DNA of 20,000 bases from Theodoxus fluviatilis (GCA_034096865.1 JAWQFJ010017295.1:87501-107500), one strand, 5' to 3'. Counted from the first letter of the stretch, positions 1 to 9,043 are shown. Program-made: numbers and translations. The notes: a model not told the origin generated them from the letters alone.

Positions 1-177
1 GCCCATTTTCTCTCTGTTCTCCCTCTTTCCATCTTTTCTTTTATCTTCAACAATCATCCGAGAGACGATCTCTTTATTCTGTCGCTTCAAGTCCTCGTTC
101 CAAGTATTTCCATATCATCTCTCCCTTTCCCTCCCATAGCTTTCACCCGCCAACCGACAGAGGCCGGCCCTTCCTGT

Positions 178-440
178 AAAAGGTAAAGGTAAAGGTGTGG
201 TTTTTTATAGCGACTTACACCCTTTGTCTGGGTCTCAAACCGCTTACACTTTACCCCCTGATCACTGGGCAGCTTCATCAATCCTCACTGGTACCTTACA
301 ACAAACATAGTGACATACATTTAAGACGCACACAGTCAGGTACCAGCACCAACTCCGCTCCCTGGGGAGTATTCCAACCAGATGCTGGCGCTTGGCCGCA
401 TACAAGGGTTAATCGCACAACGTTTTTGCCAATATTGCCC
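178..440 (-). mobile_element. SINE-like retroposon, minus strand, with hexanucleotide tail
   Basis: Read on the minus strand, the element ends at its 3' side in about three copies of ACCTTT (plus strand 178-196, aaaggtaaaggtaaaggt). Just before this tail is a block reading tgtaagcggtttgag, then a short gap, then gtcgctataaaaa. From memory, this resembles the 'aagcgctttgag ... gcgctatataaa' 3' ends shared by many animal SINEs and their LINE partners. A segment at 361-385 (reverse complement includes ctggttggaatactccccag) could be a degraded pol III B-box region, but this is weak. The 5' limit is a guess, because no second copy in the window defines it. No target-site duplication was identified. 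It could instead be the truncated 3' end of a LINE. Confidence 0.45.
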
Positions 441-544
441 TGTACTAGATAGCGTCGATTCTCATCGCTTCCATCTTGTCTCAGTACTTGATCATCTTAA
501 GTGAATATCTCTGTTGCTTTGTCATCGATTTCCGTAACTGTCAT

Positions 545-1110
545 AATTGCCAGGACCGCTCAGCGTACACAGCGGTGGCTGTCGTCTGCGACCATGGGTC
601 CCCGTGACGTCAGCAAAGGGGAGGCCGCGCAAGGGACGCCGGGGAATCGACATGGCGGGCGCGGGGGAAAAACAGCGAAACGCACTCGGATTTCTCCGAG
701 CCTCCGGCACGGCGCCGTTTCGTTCTTTCCAGTGACGGTATTGTCTCGACATGTTTCTGTTTTTCCTCCTCGTCAGAGGGGGGCAGGACAAAGTGGCTCG
801 GAGATCCCTCCCGTAGAGATCGATTGTCGCCGAGGCTCGTGAGATCGACGATTGTACATCCGGACCATCGCCGAGACCGAGCGGAAATGGCCGAGTTTGT
901 CGGTTTGGGGATTTTTTGCGAGGCGACGGCTGTCAGGCCCGTGTGCAGCCCACGACGCTTTCCCATTGGTTGAAAATGACACCTCACGCACGCCGGAAGC
1001 TGCTTACAAGGCACTAGAGAACAACCCAGTCTGGTTTTATCGTCGCCGTCACGGTTTGCTCCCAAACGTCGCCGATTTTATTCCACCCACCCACCCTGCC
1101 CCACGCGGAT
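545..1110. promoter_or_regulatory. CpG-rich patch with CRE site, candidate promoter
   Basis: CpG dinucleotides are dense here. I count about 33 between 591 and 850, more than base composition alone would give, while most of the window is CpG-poor. A perfect palindromic cAMP response element, TGACGTCA, lies at 605-612. An inverted CCAAT box is present near 963 (ccattggttg) and an ETS-like CCGGAAG near 991. Short frames on both strands (for example the 92-codon frame at 852-1130) are typical of GC-rich DNA and match nothing I know. This could be an unmethylated promoter or first exon. Direction cannot be decided and no TATA box stands out. Confidence 0.3.
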
Positions 1111-1499
1111 TGTGTTCCAGATTTATGTGAAAAGAGATGGTGGTTTGTCTGGACTTGACAGCTTCATGTGTCCGCTACTTGGACGCACAGATACAGAAAT
1201 TGTGGCTCGACGTCAGGAATCACGCTTCTCATATTCCTATTCTGATTTCACCGCCTGTGATTTTAATTACATTATGTAAAAGCTTGAAGGCATCCCCGAC
1301 GATATCAACATATCAAATACCCGTCCTAAAGTACGTCAAAGTTACGGTCTCGCATTAAGTTGTGCAGCCGGCTGTTTCCTTCTATCCCCAAGAAAATAAT
1401 TTTAACAAGGTTTTCCCGAACGATGGACTGATTGATCTCCAAATAGCATGCAACATTCGATTGTTTACTGCCTGCCAACTAAAATATTTGCGTGCTCTA

Positions 1500-1503
<4 letters not shown>
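1111..1503. other. Unannotated stretch, nothing recognised
   Basis: AT-richer DNA leading from the CpG-rich patch to the (GT)n tract. The longest frame is 73 codons and unremarkable. I see no repeat, no tRNA-like fold and no clear splice signals. Confidence 0.5.

Positions 1504-1578
<75 letters not shown>
1504..1578. repeat. (GT)n microsatellite
   Basis: About 37 GT units, with one GT-to-AT interruption near 1547 and a GC interruption at the 3' edge. Alternating purine-pyrimidine DNA of this length can adopt Z-form. It gives Val-Cys and His-Thr repeats in the overlapping frames, which are artefacts. Confidence 0.97.
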
Positions 1579-1579
<1 letters not shown>

Positions 1580-1633
1580 AACTGTGTCAGTGAAGGAACT
1601 CGAGACATGTTTTGTTTGTTCAGAAAGGTGGCT

Positions 1634-1721
1634 GCAAAAGTAACACACAGCCCGAGCCGCTCAATGCCCCTCTCTTCAGCTAGATCGCCTGGCTACTGGG
1701 CTTTCGGGACCTGCTCCAGTA
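1634..1721 (+). mobile_element. Dispersed repeat family B, copy 1
   Basis: This segment aligns with 15266-15355. Its first 39 bases match the other copy at 33 positions, including the shared block GAGCCGCTC(A/G)ATGCCCCTC. The match then continues, with small gaps, through ctggct(a/g)ctgggct to CTGCTCCAGTAG. Copy 1 ends abruptly at 1721, where the inverted repeat of the next element begins, so the MITE may have inserted into it. The family is not one I can name. It could be the 3' end of a longer retroelement. Confidence 0.65.
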
Positions 1722-2065
1722 GTGTCATAGGCTAGACGGAGGTTTATCCTGAAACGTACAGCGTGACCTACTTGCATATGAATGACATTACGTTTTCACC
1801 TTTTTACCCGATCAAATGATACTCTCATCAAAAATGTTTTTGTAATCAATCACACTAAACAAATACAACAGTCTTTGGGTCCGAGATTTTGCGAAACGCT
1901 CACCATTACAACCGGCTAATCACAGTTAAGATAACAAGAGTAGGTGGGGAAAGTCATCTCTGCGGGGCATTGTCCAATCACAAGATTTGGCGGGTGAAAA
2001 CGTCATTCATATGCAAGTAGGTCACGCTCTACGTTTCAGGATAACCACCGTCTAGTCTATGACAC
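1722..2065. mobile_element. MITE-like DNA transposon with long terminal inverted repeats
   Basis: The left arm (1722-1800) and right arm (about 1991-2065) are near-perfect reverse complements over about 75 bases. Shared blocks include tatcctgaaacgta, gcgtgacctacttgcatatg and acgttttcacc. Differences are a few substitutions and a 4-base indel. The interior of about 190 bases has no frame of useful length, so the element is non-autonomous. The ends are ambiguous. The complementarity reaches gtgtca/tgacac, but trimming to GGCTAGACGG and CCGTCTAGTC leaves TA on both sides (1728-1729 and about 2058-2059), as expected for Tc1/mariner-type insertion. Superfamily is therefore only suggested. Confidence 0.8.
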
Positions 2066-2088
2066 ACGCACGCACACATACACACACG

Positions 2089-2150
<62 letters not shown>
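2066..2150. repeat. (CA)n microsatellite with a short (CG)n core
   Basis: An irregular CACG/CACA stretch with cgcgcgcgc at about 2088-2096, followed by an uninterrupted (CA) run to about 2147. It abuts the right end of the MITE. It is complementary to the (GT)n tract at 1504-1578, so the two could pair in single-stranded DNA or in assembly errors. Confidence 0.95.
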
Positions 2151-2452
2151 TGTCAAGATATTTGTACATGAATGCGTGTGTGAGCAATATTATGATTGTG
2201 TAAAACTCGTTATAAAAATCTAATATGTAAATGTATATGTACATGTGTATGTGAACGCGCATATATGAAAAACAGAACATCATAACCATCGATCAGATCA
2301 CGTGATATCGAGAAGACTTGAAATCCATACTGAAGCTAATATTTCTTGACCAAACAATTACTCAGGTGTGACCTACAGTTCCATGGGGTTTTCCCCCTGA
2401 CAAACACAGGGCAATGATCGGAAAGGTCGCAGAGGACAGCCGTCATATTTCT
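2151..2452. other. Unannotated AT-rich stretch
   Basis: AT-rich DNA with runs of tatatgta/tgtatatgtac type near 2225-2250. No gene or dispersed repeat was recognised. Confidence 0.5.
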
Positions 2453-2477
2453 GACGTCATATTTGATATATGACGTC
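2453..2477. repeat. Perfect 10-bp-arm palindrome containing CRE sites
   Basis: The arms GACGTCATAT (2453-2462) and ATATGACGTC (2468-2477) flank a 5-base centre. The left arm carries a perfect TGACGTCA (2452-2459) and the right arm a one-mismatch version (2471-2478). A further cgtcatattt lies just upstream at about 2441. It could act as paired bZIP binding sites, or be an incidental cruciform-prone palindrome. Confidence 0.55.
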
Positions 2478-2809
2478 GGCCACGCCTCTCGGGACCCGGA
2501 TCTCGCCTGACGTATTTCAAGAGTCTGCCCCGCAATATGGATATCAGACAGAATCTCTCTGGACATGAATAATGTGTCTCCCTCTGCTGGATGCAGGGAA
2601 GACCAGTGCAAGCAAAGAGTGGTGGAGGACACGGATGACAGAGAGAGGTGGTGGAGGAGGAGATGGAGATGGAGCTGGGCTGGACTTGGGGAGAAGCTGC
2701 AGGTGGAAGAGAGGTGTTACTCTTCTGCAACCCAGCAAGAAGAGAGGTTGCACTGCCATCTGATGCTTGTCAGTGGCACTTAGATGCTCTTGGAACAGTT
2801 CAAGATCGA
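2478..2809. other. Unannotated, purine-biased on the plus strand
   Basis: From 2610 to 2720 the plus strand is rich in GGTGGAGGAGGAGATGG-type DNA, a weak forerunner of the GGA tract further right. Several overlapping short frames of up to 98 codons occur on both strands with no recognisable domain. Confidence 0.4.
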
Positions 2810-2927
2810 GATATTGCAAGAGACTCCGAAGTTTCTAAAGCCAAGGGTACCAGGTGATGACGAAAGCACGTAAACAAACTTCCACTGTTTGTCTTTTGCA
2901 GGTGTTGCACTCTGCTCTTGCAATATC
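2810..2927. repeat. 13-bp perfect inverted repeat (118-nt foldback)
   Basis: GATATTGCAAGAG at 2810-2822 is matched exactly by its reverse complement at 2915-2927, with a 92-base spacer. The flanks do not extend the pairing much. It may be the remnant of a small DNA element or a chance match. A pyrimidine-rich run ending in gcag (2887-2901) looks like a splice acceptor but has no partner exon. Confidence 0.4.
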
Positions 2928-3261
2928 ATGTTGTACGGGGGTTCTCCTAGCTTGCGCCGGAAGTTGATGTTCACAAACGCTGGTGGTCGTTATCGATCAA
3001 ACGTTATTCACGCACTGGTCGATACACAGCGGTGACAATCCGTAAACAATATCGTCGTAACAACTTCACTCTACGCGCAATGCCGCAGAGGACTCGCTTC
3101 TTAATAAGGAGGACTCGTTTATCCTCTAGTTAAGCTCTCACCTTAACTCTGTCGTATCTGCTTTCTTGTGTCCCCTGTCGCTGTGTCGCGCTTTTTATAC
3201 CTTTCCACAGACACCAGAAACTCCCAGAACAGAGATGAACATACTCAACACTCCGGCGGCT
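2928..3261. other. Unannotated stretch with a small hairpin
   Basis: No gene recognised. AGTTAAG (3128-3134) and CTTAACT (3142-3148) form a perfect 7-bp stem with a 7-base loop. Near-identical ggactcg(c/t)tt occurs twice between about 3089 and 3120. An ETS-type GCCGGAAGT lies at 2956-2964. Confidence 0.4.
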
Positions 3262-3400
3262 TTCGCGACTGACGTCACGTGACACAGCCATGACAAATTT
3301 AGCCCGACTCAACCACGTGACGCGGCTACGGCATTTAGCGGAGAGGCGGATATAAACAATCTGATTGCCCTACAATGTTCCTGTTCGTTCTGGAACCTTC
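3262..3400 (+). promoter_or_regulatory. Cluster of CRE, E-box, TATA and heat-shock-element matches
   Basis: Visible matches in order are TGACGTCA (3270-3277) overlapping CACGTG (3276-3281), a second CACGTG (3314-3319), TATAAA (3351-3356), and TTCnnGAAnnTTC (TTCTGGAACCTTC, 3388-3400), which is a perfect three-unit heat-shock element. The order CRE/E-box then TATA fits a plus-strand promoter starting near 3380. A heat-shock element usually lies upstream of the TATA box, so its position here fits poorly. No obvious coding exon follows. It is a candidate only. Confidence 0.25.
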
Positions 3401-4061
3401 ACAACACAGGTCTTTACATGAAGTCCTGTTGGATGGAAAAGTAAGAGAAGGAGGTGAAACACGGAAAAATATTTCAAAAGAAGTGTCGTTTGTTAGCATG
3501 CAAACCTCCAGTCATGAGGCTCGAAAGTTACGAGCAGAGTAACTTTCCTTTGCCCTCATGGACTATATCGATTTGAAAAAACAAAGGCTGTCCCCTCACA
3601 CCTTTCTGGCTTCAACCATCAGCCCAATAACCAGCCGCTGTACTTATCTTCAGCCGCAATGTGGTAAAATGTAGACGTGGAGAGCTGACGTTAGCTCTAT
3701 TACTGGGAACTCCAATCATAACTCGCAGTAAGAGCTGCCTTCAGCGGCCAGAGCTTGGGCAACAACTGGAGCAGGGCCAGGATTTTGGTGCAGAAATGCC
3801 TGCATGGCAAAGCAGACGCCGAAAGTTACTAATTGATTTTTTTCCCGCGTCCTTTTCCCCCTGAAGGAATAGAAGAAGCATTGGCGTGTTCGGAATAGTC
3901 AGGGTGTTACTGTATTTCAAGCTGAAATTTCCTGGTTCAGGAAGTCTTGTTTTATTGTAAAAGAAAAATCTACTTCGATTTTGTAGAAAGAAGAAAAAAT
4001 CCCCTTCAAGCAACATACGAGTCAGTGCGGTCTCGAGGCTCGGTCAGTCCATATTGTCAAG
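3401..4061. other. Unannotated stretch, nothing recognised
   Basis: Moderate-GC DNA with frames of up to 91 codons on either strand and no family resemblance. An imperfect palindrome-like motif, cgaaagttacgagcagagtaactttc, lies near 3522-3547. No other repeat was seen. Confidence 0.4.
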
Positions 4062-4251
4062 CTCCCCTGTGGTTGGAGATAGAATGGACCACCGCATCTC
4101 CCTATGCATTTCACAAGAGGCGAATAACTAGGCAAATCATGACTTGACTTGATCGTATTCTAACTGGTTCGAGTTATTTCATGATTAATGGCCTTATTTA
4201 GTCTACAAAGGCTGACAGACCGTAAAACTTCATGTATTAATTCATTCATTG
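4062..4251 (+). mobile_element. SINE family A, copy 1, tail of ATTC type
   Basis: This aligns along its length with 14678-14850 and 16677-16840. Shared blocks are CCCTGTGG, gacc(c)accgc, aagaggcgaataactagg, aatggccttatttag and gaccgtaaaac. The 3' end passes into aattcattcattg, a short tetranucleotide tail. Sequences upstream of the common CCCTGTGG are not shared between copies, which marks the 5' end. It has diverged more than copies 2 and 3 in the 5' half. No coding capacity. Family name not known to me. Confidence 0.75.
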
Positions 4252-5339
4252 ACTCCATATACCCAAGCTAGTAGTAGGCTAGTATGGCAAATCTCAGTGA
4301 CATTTTCTCATTGATTTCATATACAATGCACGGACAAGTATTCGAAACGAAAAGCCTTCACTGACCCGAGTTGCTTGCCAGTTCTGTCCCAGAAAAAACT
4401 AAGTTATAAAAATGTAGGCAACAGATGTCACATTTCATCAAAATGGTACTTCCCCAAACGCAGCGGAAACTTGCAAGAGAGGATCGTTTTTTAATTGCAT
4501 GCTAATGCTACATTAATGGTATCATTTCTTCAGCCTTCTGACATCACATGGCTGTCTTCACACATGTCTGGTGCATCATCGCAGCTCCAGCCACGCTGCC
4601 CAGGCGCCAGATCAAAAGTGTCGGTCCTTCGATCGCTGATGCAGGCAGTGCACACGGTAGAAGGAGCAGCTAGGGCTTTGTCTCTGCAGAAACACTTCTT
4701 TGTCGCAGTCTTCTGTCCAAGTACCTCCGACCTTTTCCGCTTGTGCGGGCCGGCTATGCATAATCTGGTTACACGTGGGGAAAGGTTGGAGTTTTTGAGA
4801 CCGCCTCGCCCACGCTCTGCCAGTCTTCGACGACGTGGAAGAATATTGGCAGACCTCCGGTAATCCCATTCTGGTTCCATGATGCATCGCGAGCTTCATT
4901 CAGCGCCACAATGGCAGCCATTAGCACTTTAACATCCGGGTTCTCCCCGACCGGAAGTCGTTGCAAGCCTGTTAGTCTGGGGCTTTGGAGTTGGAGCGTC
5001 TAATGGCTCCTCGACAGCGGCTTCTCAGCTGGCAAGATGGGCCGTTTGGAGGCCACGTCGACAGCCAGATCTGCCAAGGTCTGCTCCTACGACACACTCC
5101 CCTCCACTCAATTCATGTTCGCCCCTTCAGCCAGCGACGAAAGCCCCAAAGCGTGGCATGCTTGCTTATCGGTGCATGGATCGAATCCCAAGGGAATTCG
5201 GTCAAGGCTGAAGACCTGTGGATAGGGGTGGAGTCAATTGGAAACGGTCGAGTGAGAATAATGGGGTTGCAGACGGACAGCTTACCCCTTCGAGGCCTGG
5301 TGCCAGGGCTTTTATGGAATGGATCGGATGAACGCAGCT
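4252..5339. other. Unannotated stretch including GC-rich DNA with overlapping frames
   Basis: 4500-5300 is GC-richer than its surroundings and holds overlapping frames on both strands, 122 codons at 4495-4863 (+) and 116 codons at 4530-4880 (-). The minus-strand frame has several cysteines near its C-terminal half. Neither matches a domain I know, and the presence of equal frames on both strands argues for composition. An ETS consensus ACCGGAAGT lies at 4950-4958. It could hide an exon, but I cannot show it. Confidence 0.3.
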
Positions 5340-5556
5340 GGTGGTGGTGGCTATGGTATGATGTGGGTGTGGGTGGTGATGGCAGCGTATGTGATGATGA
5401 TGTGATGGTTGTGATAACGGTAGAAGGGATGGTGGTGGTGTGGGTGACGGTTGAGGTGGTGATGATGGAGGTGGTGATGGTGGTGGTGGTGGTGATGATA
5501 ATAAGGTGGTTGTGATAATGATGGAAGTGATGGTGGGGGTGGTGATGGTGATTGCG
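5340..5556. repeat. Degenerate TGG/GAT triplet-rich tract
   Basis: The plus strand is almost free of C and is built from ggt, gat, gtg and gatgatg motifs, without a fixed period. The minus strand reads His/Thr/Ser-rich in all frames, which accounts for the long frames of 163 and 197 codons that cross it. These are low-complexity by-products. Confidence 0.85.
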
Positions 5557-5642
5557 GTTATATTCGTCATAGTTGACGTCGCCGTTGTGATGGATGTTGT
5601 CTTTGTCTTGGCAATGAAAATATGTGTTAGCATTTGTTTTTT

Positions 5643-5644
<2 letters not shown>

Positions 5645-5686
<42 letters not shown>

Positions 5687-5694
5687 CACACACA
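5645..5694. repeat. (AG)n microsatellite followed by short (AC)n
   Basis: About 19 AG units (5645-5682) pass directly into (AC)5. A simple compound microsatellite. Confidence 0.95.
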
Positions 5695-6840
5695 GAAGTT
5701 TAACACATATCATAGACAATGTTAATGTTTTACATACCTTTTTGTCACGAACGCTTTGTGGCAGCTCACTTGCAGATAATGCGCACATGGTCTGTAGTTT
5801 ATTTGTACAGAATTATTCGCTGGAAAAGAAGACATAAATGTGGAGAGACACTGTCAAATTTGGCGTCCTTTTCATTCAGAACCACTGCAGCTATTTTTTT
5901 AAAGCTGATGCACGTGCACGCGCTGTTGACTGCATCTGCATTGATTAGGGATTTTGTATAGTTCTTATTTTTGCTTTCAAAAATACTTCCATCAATATCG
6001 CCCATTGTCTTTTCCGCTGACAAACTTTCGGTCAGCAACAACCGCTTTTCCAAAAGAACTGCACTACCATAGATTTTATCATCACCGTCTGCTACGTGGT
6101 CTTCACAGCCGACACTTGACCGACCAGTGCACGCACGAAACAGCCACGTTTCACGCACGAACGCTTTGGAGACCAGAGTCGTAGTTTCCTTGGATTCCAC
6201 CCGAGTGAGCAGCAGTCACACTCGAGTGCGTATCGACTGTCTGTCGAGAGACAGGCAAGCTACAGAGCCTTCAACAAATGGTCGAACAATGGACACACCC
6301 CAGCGAGTCTTTGTTCTCCGGCATCGATCGCTGAGGGAGGTTTTGTGCGCCGTTGTCGACTCGCAGTGAGAATTGTCTCAGCAGACACAAATGGTATCGA
6401 CACGGTTGCAGATGTAAGGGTGCAGCAGGAACATGGCAGAAAAGCACAGAGTACTGATCAATTCACTCTTCGAAATATGACGGTCGTTTTCTTTAATTAT
6501 AACTCGGTATTCGCGAGCGTAAAAATATGAAAATATACGGTAACAAATGAACATTGACTGATGTTCCTGGCATGCAAATTCGGTTCCGAAGTGTTCGTGA
6601 TTTGCCTTTGTACAAAGAATATATACCTCATCGTGACATGGATGGATGCGCTTCATGAAGAGTCGCATACTAAACATGTCAACCACACATGGAATGTTTG
6701 CTAGAGTGAATTCCAACCCATATCAGTCTATCATTCGCACTCAGTGGAGCAAGAATCGCTTTCGATATTGCGCAATATTTGTTCTAAGCTGGAATATGTT
6801 TATGTTCGATGCTCGGACTAAAAAGGATACATTCGTCGCC
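5695..6840. other. Unannotated stretch, nothing recognised
   Basis: AT-rich to moderate-GC DNA. The minus-strand frame at 5799-6200 (133 codons) has ordinary amino-acid composition but no motif, signal peptide or domain that I recognise. CACTCGAGTG (about 6219-6228) and CTGTCT/AGACAG (about 6237-6254) are short palindromes. No dispersed repeat was seen. Confidence 0.35.
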
Positions 6841-6960
6841 ATTGACATTATCATTAACATTAGCCACCAAGTCAGCATCGTCGTAAGTCATTACCACGTC
6901 ATCACTGTAGTAATCGTCATCTTTGTCTTTCTCGTTATCGTCTTGATTACAGTAAGGTTC
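6841..6960. repeat. Degenerate ATC/GTC triplet tract bordering the purine tract
   Basis: The plus strand is rich in atcgtc, cattatcatt and atcgtcat motifs. The minus strand therefore reads as Asp/Asn-rich (GAT/GAC codons). It looks like an old, decayed (GAT)n array lying directly against the GGA tract. Confidence 0.55.
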
Positions 6961-6967
6961 TCGTTGT

Positions 6968-8016
6968 AGAAAAGGAGGAGGAAGAGGAGGAGGAGGAGGA
7001 GGAGGGAGGAGGAGGAGGGAGGAGGAGGAGGGAGGAGGAGGGAGGAGGAGGAATAGGAGGAGGGAGGAGGAGGGAGGAGGAGCAAGAGGAGGAATAGGAG
7101 GAGGAGGAAGAGGAGGAGGAGGAGGAGAGGAGGAGGAGAGGGGAGGAGGGAGGGAGGAGGAGGGAGGAGGAGGAGGAGGAGGAGGAGGAGGAGGAGGAGG
7201 AGGGAGGAGGAGGAGGAGGAGGAGGAGGAGGAGGAGATGGAGAGGAGGAGGAGGAGAGAGGAGGAGGAGGAGGAGGAGGAGGAGAAGGAGGAGGAGGAGG
7301 AGAGAGAAGAAGGAGGAGGAGGAGGAGGGAAGAGGGAGGAGGAGGAAGGAGGAGGGAGGAAGAGGAGGGAAGAGGGAGGAGGAGGGAGGAGGAGAGAGGA
7401 GGAGGGAAGAGGGAAGAGGGAAGAGGAGAAGAGGGAGGAGGAGGAGGAGGAGGAGAAGGAGGGAGGAGGAGGAGGAGGGAGGAGGAGGAGGGAGGGGGGA
7501 CGAGGAGGGAGGAGGAGGAGGAGGAAGAGGAGGAGGAGGAGAGGAGGAGGAGGTGGAGGAGGAGGAGGAGGAGGAAGAGGAGGAGGAGGGAGGAGGAGGA
7601 GGAGGAGGAGGAGGAGGAGGAGGAGGAGGAGGAGGAGGAGGAGGAGGAGGAGGAGGGAGGAGGAAGGGAGGAGGAGGAGGAGGAGGGGAGGAGGTAGGAG
7701 GAAGGCAGGAGGAAGAGGAGGAAGAGGAGGAGAGGAGGGGGAAGGAGGAGGAGCAGGAGGAGGAGGAGAAGGAGGGAGGAGGAGGAGGAGAGGGAGGAGA
7801 TGGGGGTGAGGAGGAGGAGGAGGAGGAGGGGGGGGAAGAGGAGGCTGAGGAGGAGGAGGAGGAGGAGGAGGAGGAGGAGGAGAGAGGAGGAGGCGGAGGA
7901 GGAGGAGGAGGAGGAGGAGGAGGAGGAGTGGAGGAGGAGGAGGGAGGAGGAGGGAGGAGGAGGGAGGAGGAGGAGGAGGAGGAGGAGGAGGAGGAGGGGG
8001 AGGAGGAGGAGGAGGA
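6968..8016. repeat. Long GGA-type polypurine tract
   Basis: About 1,049 bases consist almost wholly of GGA, GGGA, GGAA and GAGA units on the plus strand. I find only about 15 pyrimidines in it (for example at 7054, 7083, 7095, 7238, 7501, 7554, 7695 and 7929). The longest pyrimidine-free run is 7239-7500, 262 bases. All long frames here (Glu/Gly/Arg-rich on plus; Pro/Ser/Leu-rich on minus, up to 422 codons) come from composition. Such tracts can form intramolecular triplexes and slip during replication, so the exact length in the assembly is uncertain. Confidence 0.97.
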
Positions 8017-9043
8017 CACGCACGGAATGTATAGAGATCCTGATGATGTCTAGGTAAAACTTTTTTGTGAACAAGGTGGGAAAATGCGTAAGGATTTTTA
8101 TCCTTGGTCTTAACATGTTTTAGAAAAAGGTAGACTTGACTAAGTTTATTTGGTCTCACCTTTTACCCAATCTCTTCAATGAGTTTGTAATGAAATTATT
8201 ACCCTGAATCATTCCTCGAATCCTGGATGAGAGTCCATGTGACACTGAAACAAATAAAAACACGGAGACAGAATGTAACTTACACCTCGCGTCTTCAATG
8301 AATTTATTTCTCAAGCTACCTTTGTTGAGAAAGAGATGAACAACTTCTTCCAAATCACACGTTTGTTCAGGACTAGAACAACAAGAGTTAATTCACCATC
8401 TCAGTGGCGTAGCTTGGGGCATTTTCAAATCCGGTTTTTGGTGAGTGGCAACAGTGATGACATAGACTTTCCACATACCTATCCCGGTATTCCCCACCTC
8501 CCTCCCTTCCACCCCCACCTCCTCTTGCTTTCGACGCAGATGGCATCAGAACTCCATATCCTTCAAGAAGAATCGAATTGTTGTAAAAAGTTGAAGTAGC
8601 TCAATAAAGAGCAGGTCATTTCTTCGTGAACATCATTCTTTCTTGACCCTCGTGTGATTGGATAATTTCATCCCGACCACCTTTTCCTGGACTCGCAGCC
8701 TTCGGCACTGCCGTGAGGCAAATGTTGTCTCGTTGATAAACTGACATGTGACGTCACAGCGATTGTTTAAAACCCCTTGTCCCCTCCTTCCTCTTGCCAC
8801 ACCCACACCCCACCCACTCCTCTATACATCTAAATCGAGTTTCAACGATGTAATAATGGTATAAACATGTGGAAAAAAACTTGCCATTTTCCTTTCTAAT
8901 ATGGAAACGACATATTCTATGAAGGGATTGCAGGATAGCATGAGACACTACTGAACAAAACGACGACAGGTTGACTTTGAAATAGAGTCCATTGCATAAA
9001 AAATGCTGCCTGTCGCTCTGTGTCAGCTAAAGAAAAGAAAAAT
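8017..9043. other. Unannotated stretch with a CRE site
   Basis: Mostly AT-rich. A perfect TGACGTCA lies at 8749-8756. AATAAA polyadenylation-type hexamers occur near 8251 and 8602, but with no upstream gene to support them. C-rich runs occur at about 8493-8525 and 8774-8823. No dispersed repeat was recognised. Confidence 0.4.

Noticed and set aside
4495..4880. Overlapping 122- and 116-codon frames on opposite strands, the minus one with several cysteines
   Set aside because: Frames open on both strands at once point to GC-rich composition. The cysteine spacing matches no domain I can name.
5171..5200. tRNA B-box-like GGATCGAATCC
   Set aside because: No A box at the right distance upstream and no acceptor stem. 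Not a tRNA gene.
5113..5706. 197- and 163-codon minus-strand frames
   Set aside because: They are His/Thr/Ser/Pro-rich products of the TGG/GAT tract and the (AG)n run.
5747..6167. Direct repeat of cacgaacgctttg at about 5747 and 6155
   Set aside because: A few 13-base repeats are expected by chance in a window of this size, and the similarity does not extend.
5799..6200. 133-codon minus-strand frame of ordinary composition
   Set aside because: Not low-complexity, but no motif, signal sequence, splice context or family resemblance. A frame of this length is expected by chance in 20 kb of six-frame sequence.
8038..8065. CTGATGA motif on the plus strand as a hammerhead core
   Set aside because: It is followed by AAAAC, not a GAAA core, and no stem II pairing is present.
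6784..8159. Very long open frames (up to 422 codons) on both strands
   Set aside because: They lie in the GGA/TCC tract. Several frames on both strands stay open because the tract contains almost no stop-forming triplets. The products are poly-Pro/Ser/Leu or Glu/Gly/Arg with no domain.
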